NCBI GenBank assembly: GCA_902636025.1
Contig: CACPQG010000001.1
Coordinates: 371,636-435,635 of the forward strand
Reading direction: 5' to 3'
DNA: 64,000 bases
From: an uncultured Pelagibacteraceae bacterium
GTDB taxonomy: Bacteria > Pseudomonadota > Alphaproteobacteria > Pelagibacterales > Pelagibacteraceae
Shown here: piece by piece, positions 41,153 through 50,547 of the stretch
Layout of the letters: each line of letters starts with the position of its first letter
How positions within the stretch are numbered: position 1 is the first letter of the stretch
Program-made: the position numbers and the translations under genes
The notes under the pieces: generated by a model
Told to the model about the DNA's origin: nothing
What the model saw: only the letters and a program-made list of their open reading frames with translations
Databases searched by the model: none

Positions 41153-42217
41153 TTAAAAAATATTCTTAATAAATAGCATTTTCGGCATTTTGAAAATTAT
41201 TTTTAAATCTTCAAAAAAATTACTTTTATTAGAAAGAAATTTAATCACAACCTCGGATGATCCATTAAACATATCAAAAAATATTTTTGGCATTTTATCA
41301 GGATGTCTCTTTAATACATTCAAGAATACCTTATCAAGAAATTCATATTTTTTTCCAATATGATAAATTTTCGCTTTTTTAATCATTTCAATATTTTTGG
41401 TTATATATTTACTATGCTCTTGAATATTTAAAAAGGTATAACCAGTACTTAGACGTGTCATACATCCAGCTGAGCCAATGTGAAGTTTGTTTTGTTCGAT
41501 TTTATTAATTGGGTAAAAAAGTGGTATTGCACCCTCTTCTTCATATTTAATTTTGTAATTTTTTATTTTAAGCGTTTCTTTAATATAATTTTCTAACTGC
41601 GTATCATAATCATATAGAGTTTTATCATTCATTTTGGACAACCATGTAGTCTCAACTAAAGCCTTATTTTTTGCAAAAGGCAAAGTATAAAAAAAATGTA
41701 CATTATTTCTTTGATCACAATTGAAGTCCATTAAGTTGAAGATTTCATCATCAAAAATATTTTTTTGAGTTTCAATCTCTATACCTTTAAAATGTTGCCA
41801 GAGATTAGAATCATGAATTTGATTAGTTGAAATACTATTAAATATAAAAGAATTTTTAGTATTTAATTGATTTATATCGTTTAGAAATTGAATGTTTTGA
41901 TTCTTTTTTAAACTATCTATTACTTTTTTGTAAAATAAACCACTATCAATAGTTTGGTATGGATATCGTTTATTTACCATTTCATGAGTACCGTGAAGAG
42001 AGTTAATTGTAAAATTATTCCAGCTTTTTATAACACAATCCTCAAAATTATGATCAACCACTTTCCAAAAAGACCAAGTTTTATCTCTTTTATATTTCTC
42101 TCTAATTTCGATAATTGCTAGAGTTTTCTTATCTAACTTTTTGTTTATATTAAGTTCATATGCTAAAGATAAGCCCGCACATCCACCGCCAATAATAATA
42201 TAATCAAATTCTTTCAT
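41153..42217 (-). CDS. crtY: Lycopene beta-cyclase
   Basis: DYIIIGGGCAGLSLAYEL; DKTWSFW; HIGSAGCMTRLSTGYTF. Confidence 0.9.
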   Translation of the reverse strand: MKEFDYIIIGGGCAGLSLAYELNINKKLDKKTLAIIEIREKYKRDKTWSFWKVVDHNFEDCVIKSWNNFTINSLHGTHEMVNKRYPYQTIDSGLFYKKVIDSLKKNQNIQFLNDINQLNTKNSFIFNSISTNQIHDSNLWQHFKGIEIETQKNIFDDEIFNLMDFNCDQRNNVHFFYTLPFAKNKALVETTWLSKMNDKTLYDYDTQLENYIKETLKIKNYKIKYEEEGAIPLFYPINKIEQNKLHIGSAGCMTRLSTGYTFLNIQEHSKYITKNIEMIKKAKIYHIGKKYEFLDKVFLNVLKRHPDKMPKIFFDMFNGSSEVVIKFLSNKSNFFEDLKIIFKMPKMLFIKNIF

Positions 42218-43055
42218 CTAAATTTATTTCCTCTTTAATTAAAGCATGTTCTTTTCTCTGAATTTCATTATCTTTTTTTGAATAATATAAGTTAAACATA
42301 TCTAAAATACTTAAAATTGTTTGGTTAAACTTGCCTAAGGACGAAACATAAATTTTTCCTGCAGATTTGTAATTTTCCATATTTTTCTTTTTTAAAATCT
42401 CGTTCCCGATCTCTCTATAGACTCTTCTTGCAACTAAAATCGCAAATCTACTTAAAAATGGTATTTCACTTATAGCACTAAAAGATCTTTTATAAAAAAT
42501 GTCAGCAAATTTTATTGTATCCTCTATTGTCTCAAAATTTGAATTTATGTACATCCTATTTCTATTTTTATCTTCTAATACATCCCTCGCTATATTGGTT
42601 AATTGCATTGCTATCCCTAAATCTATTGCAGACATTAATGAACTTTTAGATCTAACATTCAAAATCTTCGCCATCATTAGTCCAACGGTACCAGCAACAC
42701 GATAGGAATATATTATTAAATCTTTTTTTGTATCAAAGGTTACCTTTTCTTTTAAATCTGTTTCAACTCCATCGAATAAATCTTTTACAATTTTCCTATC
42801 AATATTAAATTTTTGAATGAGTAAGTATATTTTTTTGATATTTTTATTCTCAAAGTTTTTATTCTCAAAGTCACTTTTAAATGCATTAAATTTTTTAATT
42901 TTTTCGTTAAGTAAAAGATCTTGATCAACAATATCATCTAATGTTCTACAAAAATCATATAAATCAGAACTATCTTTATATTTATTTTTTGGTAAAAAAA
43001 AACCTGCCCAACTAAAAGATTTTGCATGAATAGATAAAAGACTTTTAGTCATCAT
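42204..43055 (-). CDS. crtB: Phytoene synthase
   Basis: LYDFCRTLDDIVD, YRVAGTVGLMMAKI, LGIAMQLTNIARDVLED. Confidence 0.94.
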   Translation of the reverse strand: MMTKSLLSIHAKSFSWAGFFLPKNKYKDSSDLYDFCRTLDDIVDQDLLLNEKIKKFNAFKSDFENKNFENKNIKKIYLLIQKFNIDRKIVKDLFDGVETDLKEKVTFDTKKDLIIYSYRVAGTVGLMMAKILNVRSKSSLMSAIDLGIAMQLTNIARDVLEDKNRNRMYINSNFETIEDTIKFADIFYKRSFSAISEIPFLSRFAILVARRVYREIGNEILKKKNMENYKSAGKIYVSSLGKFNQTILSILDMFNLYYSKKDNEIQRKEHALIKEEINLDERI

Positions 43056-44512
43056 AAAATTTTATCAAGAACTTTTGCGGATGAGAGGACGCCAGGAACA
43101 CCTGCGCCAGGATGTGTTCCAGCTCCTACAAAGTATAACCCATCATAAATTTCTGATTTATTGTGAAATCTAAAATAGGCTGACTGTGAAAATTTTGGCT
43201 GTATTGAAAAACCAGAACCATATTTTGTATTAAGATCTTTTTCGAAATAATCAGGTGTTAGATAAAAATCCTCAACAATGTTTTTTCTCAAATCTGGCAT
43301 TAAATCGTTTTCCATCTTATCTATTACTAGGTCTTTCATTTTTTCTCCTTCAATATTCCAATTAATATTAGATTGGTTGTTAGGAACTGGTACTAAAACA
43401 TAAAAACAATCATGACCCTCTGGAGCCATAGACTTATCCGTGGCAGATGGCCTGTGTAAATAATAACTTATATCATTATTTAATTTTTTATTATCAAATA
43501 TGTCGTCTAAATGTTCTTTATATTTATTGCCAAATTTTATTGTATGATGTTCTATTGAATCATAAGTTTTTTTAGTTCCGAAATAATAAACAAACAATCC
43601 CATTGAATATTCCATTCTATTTTTTTTCCATTCAAATAGTAAAGAACTTCTCTTACTACCATTTAATAAATTTTCATATACCGCAGGTGGATCTGCATTA
43701 CATACTACGTTGTCAGCATTTATGTTTTGTTTATTATCCAATTGGATTCCTGTTATTTTTTTTTCTTTTAAAGTTATTTTATTTACTTCGTGACCTTTAA
43801 TTATTTTAATTCCAACTTCACTCATTAATTTTTCGAGCCCACTTATAATATTTCCGGTTCCACCCATAGAATAATGAATTCCCCATTTCTTTTCTAAATA
43901 TAAAATTAATCCATATATTGATGTCGTCGTAAAAGGGTTTCCACCTACTAATAATGGGTGCATACTCAACATTCTCCTGAGCTTCTCATTTCTAACATAA
44001 GATGAAACTAAAGAATAAACTGATTTATAGCTTTTTAACTTTAATAAAGCAGGCAACTGTTGAATCATTGCAAATGGTTTATTAAATGGTACATCAGCTA
44101 GTTCGGTAAAACCTTTATCAAAAATTTTTTTTGTGAAACTTACTAAGTTCGAATAACCCTCGACATCTTCTTTGCTGAAATTTTCAATTTGCTTTTTCAT
44201 ATCATTTTCATTTCCTGAATAATTAAATTTTGTCTTATCCTCAAAAACAAATTGATACCAAGTCTGGAGAGGTTGCAGTTTTATGTAATTTTCCGGATTT
44301 TTTTTGAACAATTCAAATAGTTCGTTAATAAGGTAAGGAGCAGTGATAACAGTTGGTCCACCATCATATGTGAAACCATTTTTTTTAAATACTCTTGCTC
44401 TGCCACCAAGATCTTTATGTTTTTCTATCAATGTAACGTTATGACCTTTCGCCCTTAGCCGCAGAGCAGCTGCTATGCCACCAAAACCAGAACCAATTAC
44501 AATAGAATCCAT
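43052..44512 (-). CDS. crtI: Phytoene desaturase
   Basis: IVIGSGFGGIAAALRL; YFVGAGTHPGAGVPGVLSSAKV. Confidence 0.96.
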   Translation of the reverse strand: MDSIVIGSGFGGIAAALRLRAKGHNVTLIEKHKDLGGRARVFKKNGFTYDGGPTVITAPYLINELFELFKKNPENYIKLQPLQTWYQFVFEDKTKFNYSGNENDMKKQIENFSKEDVEGYSNLVSFTKKIFDKGFTELADVPFNKPFAMIQQLPALLKLKSYKSVYSLVSSYVRNEKLRRMLSMHPLLVGGNPFTTTSIYGLILYLEKKWGIHYSMGGTGNIISGLEKLMSEVGIKIIKGHEVNKITLKEKKITGIQLDNKQNINADNVVCNADPPAVYENLLNGSKRSSLLFEWKKNRMEYSMGLFVYYFGTKKTYDSIEHHTIKFGNKYKEHLDDIFDNKKLNNDISYYLHRPSATDKSMAPEGHDCFYVLVPVPNNQSNINWNIEGEKMKDLVIDKMENDLMPDLRKNIVEDFYLTPDYFEKDLNTKYGSGFSIQPKFSQSAYFRFHNKSEIYDGLYFVGAGTHPGAGVPGVLSSAKVLDKIL

Positions 44513-44563
44513 AAATATTTAATCTATATTATTTTGAAAAAAAGTAACTAATTTATAGTTAGA

Positions 44564-45061
44564 TTAAGAATTAATCTTTTTAAGTAGACTTTTTGTTTGC
44601 TCTAAATCTTTTGAAAATAAATTATCCAGCTTAGATTTATCTACTGATGTTGATATTGCTTTTTTTACAGATTCAACAGCAATACTGATTGATGCTTTTT
44701 TAATATCATTAAGCGCCGCCTCTTTCATTTGTGAAATTTTAGATTTTGCTAAATTTTTTTTTATATCAGAAATTTTATGAAATTTATCATTCATCTCTAT
44801 AATAAGTTTTTCGCTATCTTGTTTGGCTCTATCTGAGATTTCCTTCACTTCTGATTTAGCACTATCTAATTTGGCTTGTGCATTATCTAGCATGACTTTT
44901 GACTCTTCTCGTAATTTCTCACTTTCATCAATTTCGTTTTTAATATCTGAAATAAGTTTATTTAAAGTTTCATTTACCTTTTGAGGAATTTTAAAGTAAA
45001 CAAGAACAGCTACAAAAATAAAAAAAGATACCGCTACCCAAAATGTTGCATCAATTGCCAT
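44564..45061 (-). CDS. atpF: F0F1 ATP synthase subunit b
   Basis: Start at MAIDATFWVAVSFFIF; one TM then long charged helix. The ORF track adds 25 codons overlapping the upstream gene. Confidence 0.88.
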   Translation of the reverse strand: MAIDATFWVAVSFFIFVAVLVYFKIPQKVNETLNKLISDIKNEIDESEKLREESKVMLDNAQAKLDSAKSEVKEISDRAKQDSEKLIIEMNDKFHKISDIKKNLAKSKISQMKEAALNDIKKASISIAVESVKKAISTSVDKSKLDNLFSKDLEQTKSLLKKINS

Positions 45062-45641
45062 AATATTTACCTTTATTTTTTTTAGAAAGATCTTCAACAA
45101 TAGCAGAAATACTGCTATTATTAATTTCTTCACCAATCAATTGCTTAATTAATTGCGCTGATGTTTCAGTTGCAATTTTGTTAATCTTTTCTGGCGAACT
45201 TTTTTTTAGTTCAACTATTTCTTTTTCAGCATTCTGTATCTCTAAGTTTATCTCCTCTTCAATTTTTTCTCTTTTTTTATCTATATCTTGAATTATTTTT
45301 TTTCTAGCCTCATTGAAATAGTTTCTAGCCTCGTTTTTACTGTTATTAATTAAAGTCTCATATTCTTTTATTTTATTTTCACTTTCAATTTTTTGTTTTT
45401 CGGCTGTTTCTATATTCTCTAAAATTTGTGATTTTCTTAATTCTAAATTATTACTTATTTTTGGAAGTATAAATTTAGATAAAATTACGAACAAAAATCC
45501 AAAGGTTAATATTAGCCAAAAAATTTGTGAAACCCAAAACTCAGGATTCAATTGTGGCATACCTTCTGATTCCGCACCATATGCATTTGAAAAAAATGCA
45601 ATGATCGAAAGGAATAAATATAAAACTAATTTTTTATGCAT
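45051..45641 (-). CDS. atpG: F0F1 ATP synthase subunit b'
   Basis: MPQLNPEFWVSQIFWLILTFGFLFVILSKFILPKI; signal-like N-terminus. Confidence 0.87.
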   Translation of the reverse strand: MHKKLVLYLFLSIIAFFSNAYGAESEGMPQLNPEFWVSQIFWLILTFGFLFVILSKFILPKISNNLELRKSQILENIETAEKQKIESENKIKEYETLINNSKNEARNYFNEARKKIIQDIDKKREKIEEEINLEIQNAEKEIVELKKSSPEKINKIATETSAQLIKQLIGEEINNSSISAIVEDLSKKNKGKYYGN

Positions 45642-45644
45642 TAT

Positions 45645-45872
45645 TTAAAATGCAAATAAAATAATCAATGCTACAACTAGTCCAAATAAACCAGTAGCCT
45701 CAGCTAACGCGAAACCTAATAGTAAATTTGGGAATTGTTTTTGGGCTGCAGACGGATTTCTCATAGCTCCTGAAAGATAGTTACCGAATATAATTCCAAT
45801 ACCCACTCCAGCTCCAGCTAATGCTATTGCTGCTAGACCTGCTCCTATCATTTTTGCTGCTTCTAGTTCCAT
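45645..45872 (-). CDS. atpE: F0F1 ATP synthase subunit c
   Basis: 75 aa hairpin; GAGVGIGIIFGNYLSGAMRNPSA...ALAEATGLFGLVVALIILF. Confidence 0.97.
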   Translation of the reverse strand: MELEAAKMIGAGLAAIALAGAGVGIGIIFGNYLSGAMRNPSAAQKQFPNLLLGFALAEATGLFGLVVALIILFAF

Positions 45873-45887
45873 TATTCCTCCTTTTTG

Positions 45888-46622
45888 TTAATGGTGTAAA
45901 TTTAATGCATCATTTAAATATATGCATGTTAAAATTGCAAATACATATGCTTGAAGAAAAGCAACTAATATCTCCAAACCAGTTAATGCAACCGAAAAAC
46001 CTAGTGGAAGCCATCCACCAACTAATCCGAGGCTTATAACAAATCCCCCGAAAACCTTCATCATTGTATGACCAGCCATCATGTTTGCAAAAAGTCTTAC
46101 AGATAGGCTTATTGGTCTACTTAGATACGAAATAACTTCTATTATTACAATTAAAGGCAATAAAACAATTGGAACTCCACTTGGAACAAATAATTTCAAA
46201 TAACCAAGACCATGTTTTAAAAAACCTATTACAGTTACCCCAATAAATATGAATGCTGCAAGGACAAAGGTAACTATTATATGACTAGTTACTGTAAAAG
46301 CATAAGGCAACATTCCTAACATATTACAAAATAGAACAAACATAAATAATGAAAATATAAATCCAAAATATGGCTTTCCCTTCGAACCAGCAGTATCACT
46401 GATCATTTTTGAAATGAAAGAATAGCTTAGCTCAGCAAGTAACTGAATTTTATTCGGTATGATATTTTTTTTTACAGAACCTAAATTGAATATAATCAAA
46501 ATAAATAATGAGCTTATTACCATAAACAAACTTGCGTTAGTAAATGAAATATCTATTTGATCTATTTTTATCTCAGGGCCAATTCTATAAACATTGAATT
46601 GGTGCATTGGGTTTGTAGCCAT
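45888..46622 (-). CDS. atpB: F0F1 ATP synthase subunit a
   Basis: LSVRLFANMMAGHTMMKVF conserved Arg helix; LQAYVFAILTCIYLNDAL. Confidence 0.97.
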   Translation of the reverse strand: MATNPMHQFNVYRIGPEIKIDQIDISFTNASLFMVISSLFILIIFNLGSVKKNIIPNKIQLLAELSYSFISKMISDTAGSKGKPYFGFIFSLFMFVLFCNMLGMLPYAFTVTSHIIVTFVLAAFIFIGVTVIGFLKHGLGYLKLFVPSGVPIVLLPLIVIIEVISYLSRPISLSVRLFANMMAGHTMMKVFGGFVISLGLVGGWLPLGFSVALTGLEILVAFLQAYVFAILTCIYLNDALNLHH

Positions 46623-46628
46623 AATATT

Positions 46629-46904
46629 TTACTTTTGCATGTTTTTTGCAGATCTTACTACGTTTAAAACTCCCGCTATAACTCCTACAAAAAAAAATGT
46701 TAAAATTAACCATGGTTTAGTACCAAACCAGCTATCAAAAATAAACCCAATAATACTACCCACCAGAACTGCGGCCACAAGTTCAGTGCTCATTTTGAAT
46801 GCTACCCCTAAAAGTGACGTCTTTTTATCGCTATTTTTGTTTTCATCATCAGATAACTTTTTTTTTGCAATTTCTAGGCGAGTTTTAAATTTTTCTTCGG
46901 TCAT
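46629..46904 (-). CDS. atpI: AtpI/AtpZ-like ATP synthase accessory protein
   Basis: AVLVGSIIGFIFDSWFGTKPWLILTFFFVGVIAGVLNVVR upstream of atpB. Confidence 0.85.
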   Translation of the reverse strand: MTEEKFKTRLEIAKKKLSDDENKNSDKKTSLLGVAFKMSTELVAAVLVGSIIGFIFDSWFGTKPWLILTFFFVGVIAGVLNVVRSAKNMQK

Positions 46905-46906
46905 TA

Positions 46907-49480
46907 TTAAGCGACCATACTCTCAGCTTTCTGTAAATCAACAGCTACTAGTTGGCTGATACCTTTTTCAGGCATTGTAACACCGTAAAGTTTGTTCATT
47001 TTTGACATTGTTAAAGCATGATGGGTTACAATTACAAATCTTGTCTGAGTAATTTTCGTAAGTTCCTCAAGTAAATTACAAAACCTTGTAACATTCGCAT
47101 CATCTAGAGGTGCATCAACTTCGTCTAAAACACAAATTGGTGCAGGGTTAGTTAAAAAAACTGCAAAAATAAGTGATAAAGCTGTCAATGCTTGCTCACC
47201 TCCTGACAACAGAGTAATAGATTGAAGTCTTTTTCCTGGAGGGCTTACTAATAATTCTAAACCAGCTTCAAGAGGATCATCAGAATCTACAAGTTCAAGT
47301 TTAGCACTTCCACCATTAAATAATTTTGTATAAACCTCATTAAATTTTCTATTAACTTTTTCAAAAGCCTCCAAAAGCCTTTCCCTTCCTTTTTGATTTA
47401 ATTCACTTATGCTGTCTTTAAGTTTTGAAATTGCTTGAACTAAGTCTTGTCTATCATTTTCCATTTTTTTTATTTCAATTTCGTATTTGCTGGTTTCTTC
47501 ATCTGCTCTTAAGTTTACTGATCCTAATTTTTCTCTTTCTCTCTTTCTAGCGTCCAAAAGTTCTTCTTGTGTGACTGCATCTGGAAATTCATCTTGTTTT
47601 TCAAGATTAGAAAAACCTAACAGATTTTCTTCATTGAGGTTTAAGTCAGTATCTATTCTATCCAATAAATCAGTTCTTCTTTTATCCAGACCCTCTATAG
47701 TTGCAGTTGAGCTTGCTTTTCTCTCTCTAATTTCGATTGATGATTCTTTTGTAACATTTAATTCGTTTCTATAGTCATTTATTTGATTATCAATTTGATC
47801 AATCAAAACTTCATTTTCTTTTTTTTCATTTTCTGAAATTCTTAAACTTTCCGAAATTTGACCTTTTTTTTCAGCCTGAGTTTGTGGTTGTTTATCTAAT
47901 TCTTCTAATTTTTGGTTAAGAGTTTTTTTACGTTCATTCAATTCATTTATTTTTTTTTCAGAATTTATTAATAAATTTTTCCAACTATTAACCTCATTTT
48001 CAATAGTCTTTATTCTCTCATTTCTTTTAATAGATTCTTTTTTTAGATTTTGGTTTTTACTGTAATTATCTGCATATATTTCTTGTAATTTTTTTATATT
48101 TTCGTTTTTTTCAGAAAGATTAGATAACTTTTTATCATCATCATTCTCATTTATTGTCTGGGTTAAATAACCAATAGTTATTTGGCATGACTCTAAAATT
48201 TTAATAGCATCATCGTTATTTCTGTTTTTAACAAGTTTGATAATTTCATCAATGTTATCTTTTATTTCCCTAATTGTGTGTAGATTTTTCTTTAGATTTT
48301 CGGAACCAAAATTACTTATAAGATTATCGACTTTTTCTTGTTCTTGTTTTAAATTCTTTTTTGCAACATCTAAATCCTCGTTTGACTGTTTTTCAGTTAC
48401 ATAATATTTAGAGTCAATATCAATTAGTTCTTGTTTTTCTTCCTTCAGTCTTTTCTCGTTAGATTTAGCGTCTATAATAATACTCTTTTCTCTGTCAGTA
48501 TCACTTTCTAGAATTTTTAAAGAGCTTTTTATTTCCTCTATTTCACTTTTAATTCTCTCATTTTCCTCGTCTAATCCTTTCAATTCAAGATTTAATCTTT
48601 GAATTTTGGATAAAATTTCAAAATTTTTATCTCTTATAGGATTTACTTTCTCAGTTTCGTCATTTATTTTTTTTTCAATTAATTCTAATTTTTCATTAAA
48701 GTCTTTTACTTCGTTGTCTGCTTCGTTATTTATCTCTTTTTCAAGTTTAATTTCATTGTCAATATCTCTTAGTTTTAAATAATAGAGGCCCGCTTCAATC
48801 TTTTTAATATCTTCGGAAATATTTTTATATTTTGTAGCTTCCTCAGCTTGTTTTAATAAATTTTGCAATTGCCTTTCTTGTTGTCTTCGTAACTCATCTG
48901 CTCTCTTTAAATTATTTTCAGCCGCATCTAATCGTAGTTCCGCTTCATGTCTTCTCACATGTAAACCTGCTATACCAGCAGCTTCCTCTAATACTGCTCT
49001 TCTGTCTGTAGGTTTTGCAGTAACAAGCGCTCCTATTCTACCTTGGCTTATTATTGACGGAGAGTGTGCACCAGTAGACAAATCTGCAAAAAACATTTGA
49101 GCATCTTTTGCTCTCACTTCTTTTTCATTAATATAAAACTTTGATCCCTTATCTTTTTCTATTTTACGTTTTACTTCAATGGAATCAAAATCTTTATATT
49201 GATTTGGACCATCTTTGTTTTGATTTGAAAGTGAAATTATAACCTCTGCTAAATTTTTTGAGGGTTTATTGGAAGTTCCAGAAAATATAACATCTTCCAT
49301 CCCGGAACCTCTCATACTTTTTGCTGATGTTTCACCCATGCACCATCTTAAAGATTCTACAATATTTGATTTTCCACAACCGTTTGGTCCAACTATTCCA
49401 GTTAAACCTTTATCTATTATGAATGTTGTATTTTCAGCAAATGATTTGAAACCATTTAACTGGATTTTTTTAAACTCCAT
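46907..49480 (-). CDS. smc: SMC-family chromosome segregation ATPase (857 aa, short)
   Basis: GPNGCGKSNIVESLRWCMGE, LLSGGEQALTALSLIFAVF, CVLDEVDAPLDDANV. Confidence 0.93.
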   Translation of the reverse strand: MEFKKIQLNGFKSFAENTTFIIDKGLTGIVGPNGCGKSNIVESLRWCMGETSAKSMRGSGMEDVIFSGTSNKPSKNLAEVIISLSNQNKDGPNQYKDFDSIEVKRKIEKDKGSKFYINEKEVRAKDAQMFFADLSTGAHSPSIISQGRIGALVTAKPTDRRAVLEEAAGIAGLHVRRHEAELRLDAAENNLKRADELRRQQERQLQNLLKQAEEATKYKNISEDIKKIEAGLYYLKLRDIDNEIKLEKEINNEADNEVKDFNEKLELIEKKINDETEKVNPIRDKNFEILSKIQRLNLELKGLDEENERIKSEIEEIKSSLKILESDTDREKSIIIDAKSNEKRLKEEKQELIDIDSKYYVTEKQSNEDLDVAKKNLKQEQEKVDNLISNFGSENLKKNLHTIREIKDNIDEIIKLVKNRNNDDAIKILESCQITIGYLTQTINENDDDKKLSNLSEKNENIKKLQEIYADNYSKNQNLKKESIKRNERIKTIENEVNSWKNLLINSEKKINELNERKKTLNQKLEELDKQPQTQAEKKGQISESLRISENEKKENEVLIDQIDNQINDYRNELNVTKESSIEIRERKASSTATIEGLDKRRTDLLDRIDTDLNLNEENLLGFSNLEKQDEFPDAVTQEELLDARKREREKLGSVNLRADEETSKYEIEIKKMENDRQDLVQAISKLKDSISELNQKGRERLLEAFEKVNRKFNEVYTKLFNGGSAKLELVDSDDPLEAGLELLVSPPGKRLQSITLLSGGEQALTALSLIFAVFLTNPAPICVLDEVDAPLDDANVTRFCNLLEELTKITQTRFVIVTHHALTMSKMNKLYGVTMPEKGISQLVAVDLQKAESMVA

Positions 49481-49487
49481 TTGGAGA

Positions 49488-50069
49488 CTATATCAGTTTT
49501 TCTAAGGCTTTTTTCAAGTTTTTAAAGTTTAATGCTTTTTCAAACTTTTTATCGTTAATTATTATCGTAGGAGTAGCATTTATTTTAAATTTTTTCGCTC
49601 CCTCGATTCGATCTTCCAGTATGTGATCTTCAATATTCTTGTCTGCTATGCAACTGTCAAAATTTAAATTAAAATTTTGATTTTTAATTACATCTTTTAG
49701 ATTTGAATTTAATTTTTCAATAGTATTTCCTTCCATCCAATCCTCTTGCTTTAAGTATAAAAAATGAAGAATATTTGCTTTACCATCATTTTTACAATGA
49801 GCCAATTTTGATGCGTTTAAAGCTGCAATATCCAACGGAAAATTTTTAAATTCTATCGACACCAAACCTTTATCTAAAAATTCATCTTTCAGTTTTGGAT
49901 AGACGTTTTTATGAAAGTTAGCGCAATGTGAGCAGGTTAGGGACTCATAAACTATAATTTTTACTTTTGCATTTATATTTCCCTCTATAATAGGCTTTAT
50001 TTTTTCACTTGCACTTAGACTATGATTTAAAAAAAAAAATAGAAATAAAGTGAAAATTTTATTTTTCAT
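49488..50069 (-). CDS. DsbA-family thiol:disulfide interchange protein
   Basis: Signal peptide; YESLTCSHCANFHKNVYP (CxxC), INATPTIIIND. Confidence 0.87.
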   Translation of the reverse strand: MKNKIFTLFLFFFLNHSLSASEKIKPIIEGNINAKVKIIVYESLTCSHCANFHKNVYPKLKDEFLDKGLVSIEFKNFPLDIAALNASKLAHCKNDGKANILHFLYLKQEDWMEGNTIEKLNSNLKDVIKNQNFNLNFDSCIADKNIEDHILEDRIEGAKKFKINATPTIIINDKKFEKALNFKNLKKALEKLI

Positions 50070-50547
50070 TATCTTTAAATAATTTACTTAATTCTAAAAG
50101 TGAGTTTTTTATTTTCTCGTTTTTAATGTTTGTGATTTTTTTTGTATATTGGTTTTTTGTCACATCTTTTATTATTTCTTTTTTGAAAACTTTTTGGTTA
50201 CCATCAAAAGTTATTAATCTTATTTTTTCGACTATTGTGTCGTTAAAGTATGTATTAATTTTTTTAATAATTTCATTTTTTGAATACTCCATTTCAACCT
50301 CATGACCCCTTTTGACCATTATGTTAAGAGTTCTTGAACTAAATTTATTAGAACTTTTGAAAGATTTTGGGTAGCATACTTTGAATAATTCATCACCAAC
50401 AATGTACCTCCAATTATCAAGAGTTTCTGAAAAGATATGACCTTTCTTTTTTAAAATCTTTTTGACTTTTGTTGGTAAAGTATCTTTAAAAGATCTTAAT
50501 CCTTGAATGGATCTGTATCTCTGCTTAGAATTGGATTTATATTGCAT
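50059..50547 (-). CDS. DUF721 (DciA-like) protein
   Basis: WRYIVGDELFKVCYPKSFK, TLNIMVKRGHEVEMEY; between dsbA and mutY as in other alphaproteobacteria. Confidence 0.75.
   Translation of the reverse strand: MQYKSNSKQRYRSIQGLRSFKDTLPTKVKKILKKKGHIFSETLDNWRYIVGDELFKVCYPKSFKSSNKFSSRTLNIMVKRGHEVEMEYSKNEIIKKINTYFNDTIVEKIRLITFDGNQKVFKKEIIKDVTKNQYTKKITNIKNEKIKNSLLELSKLFKDNEK

Noticed and set aside
44513-44563. Terminator between atpF and crtI
   Set aside because: Only a ~4-bp CTAA/TTAG stem before a T-run; too weak to call.
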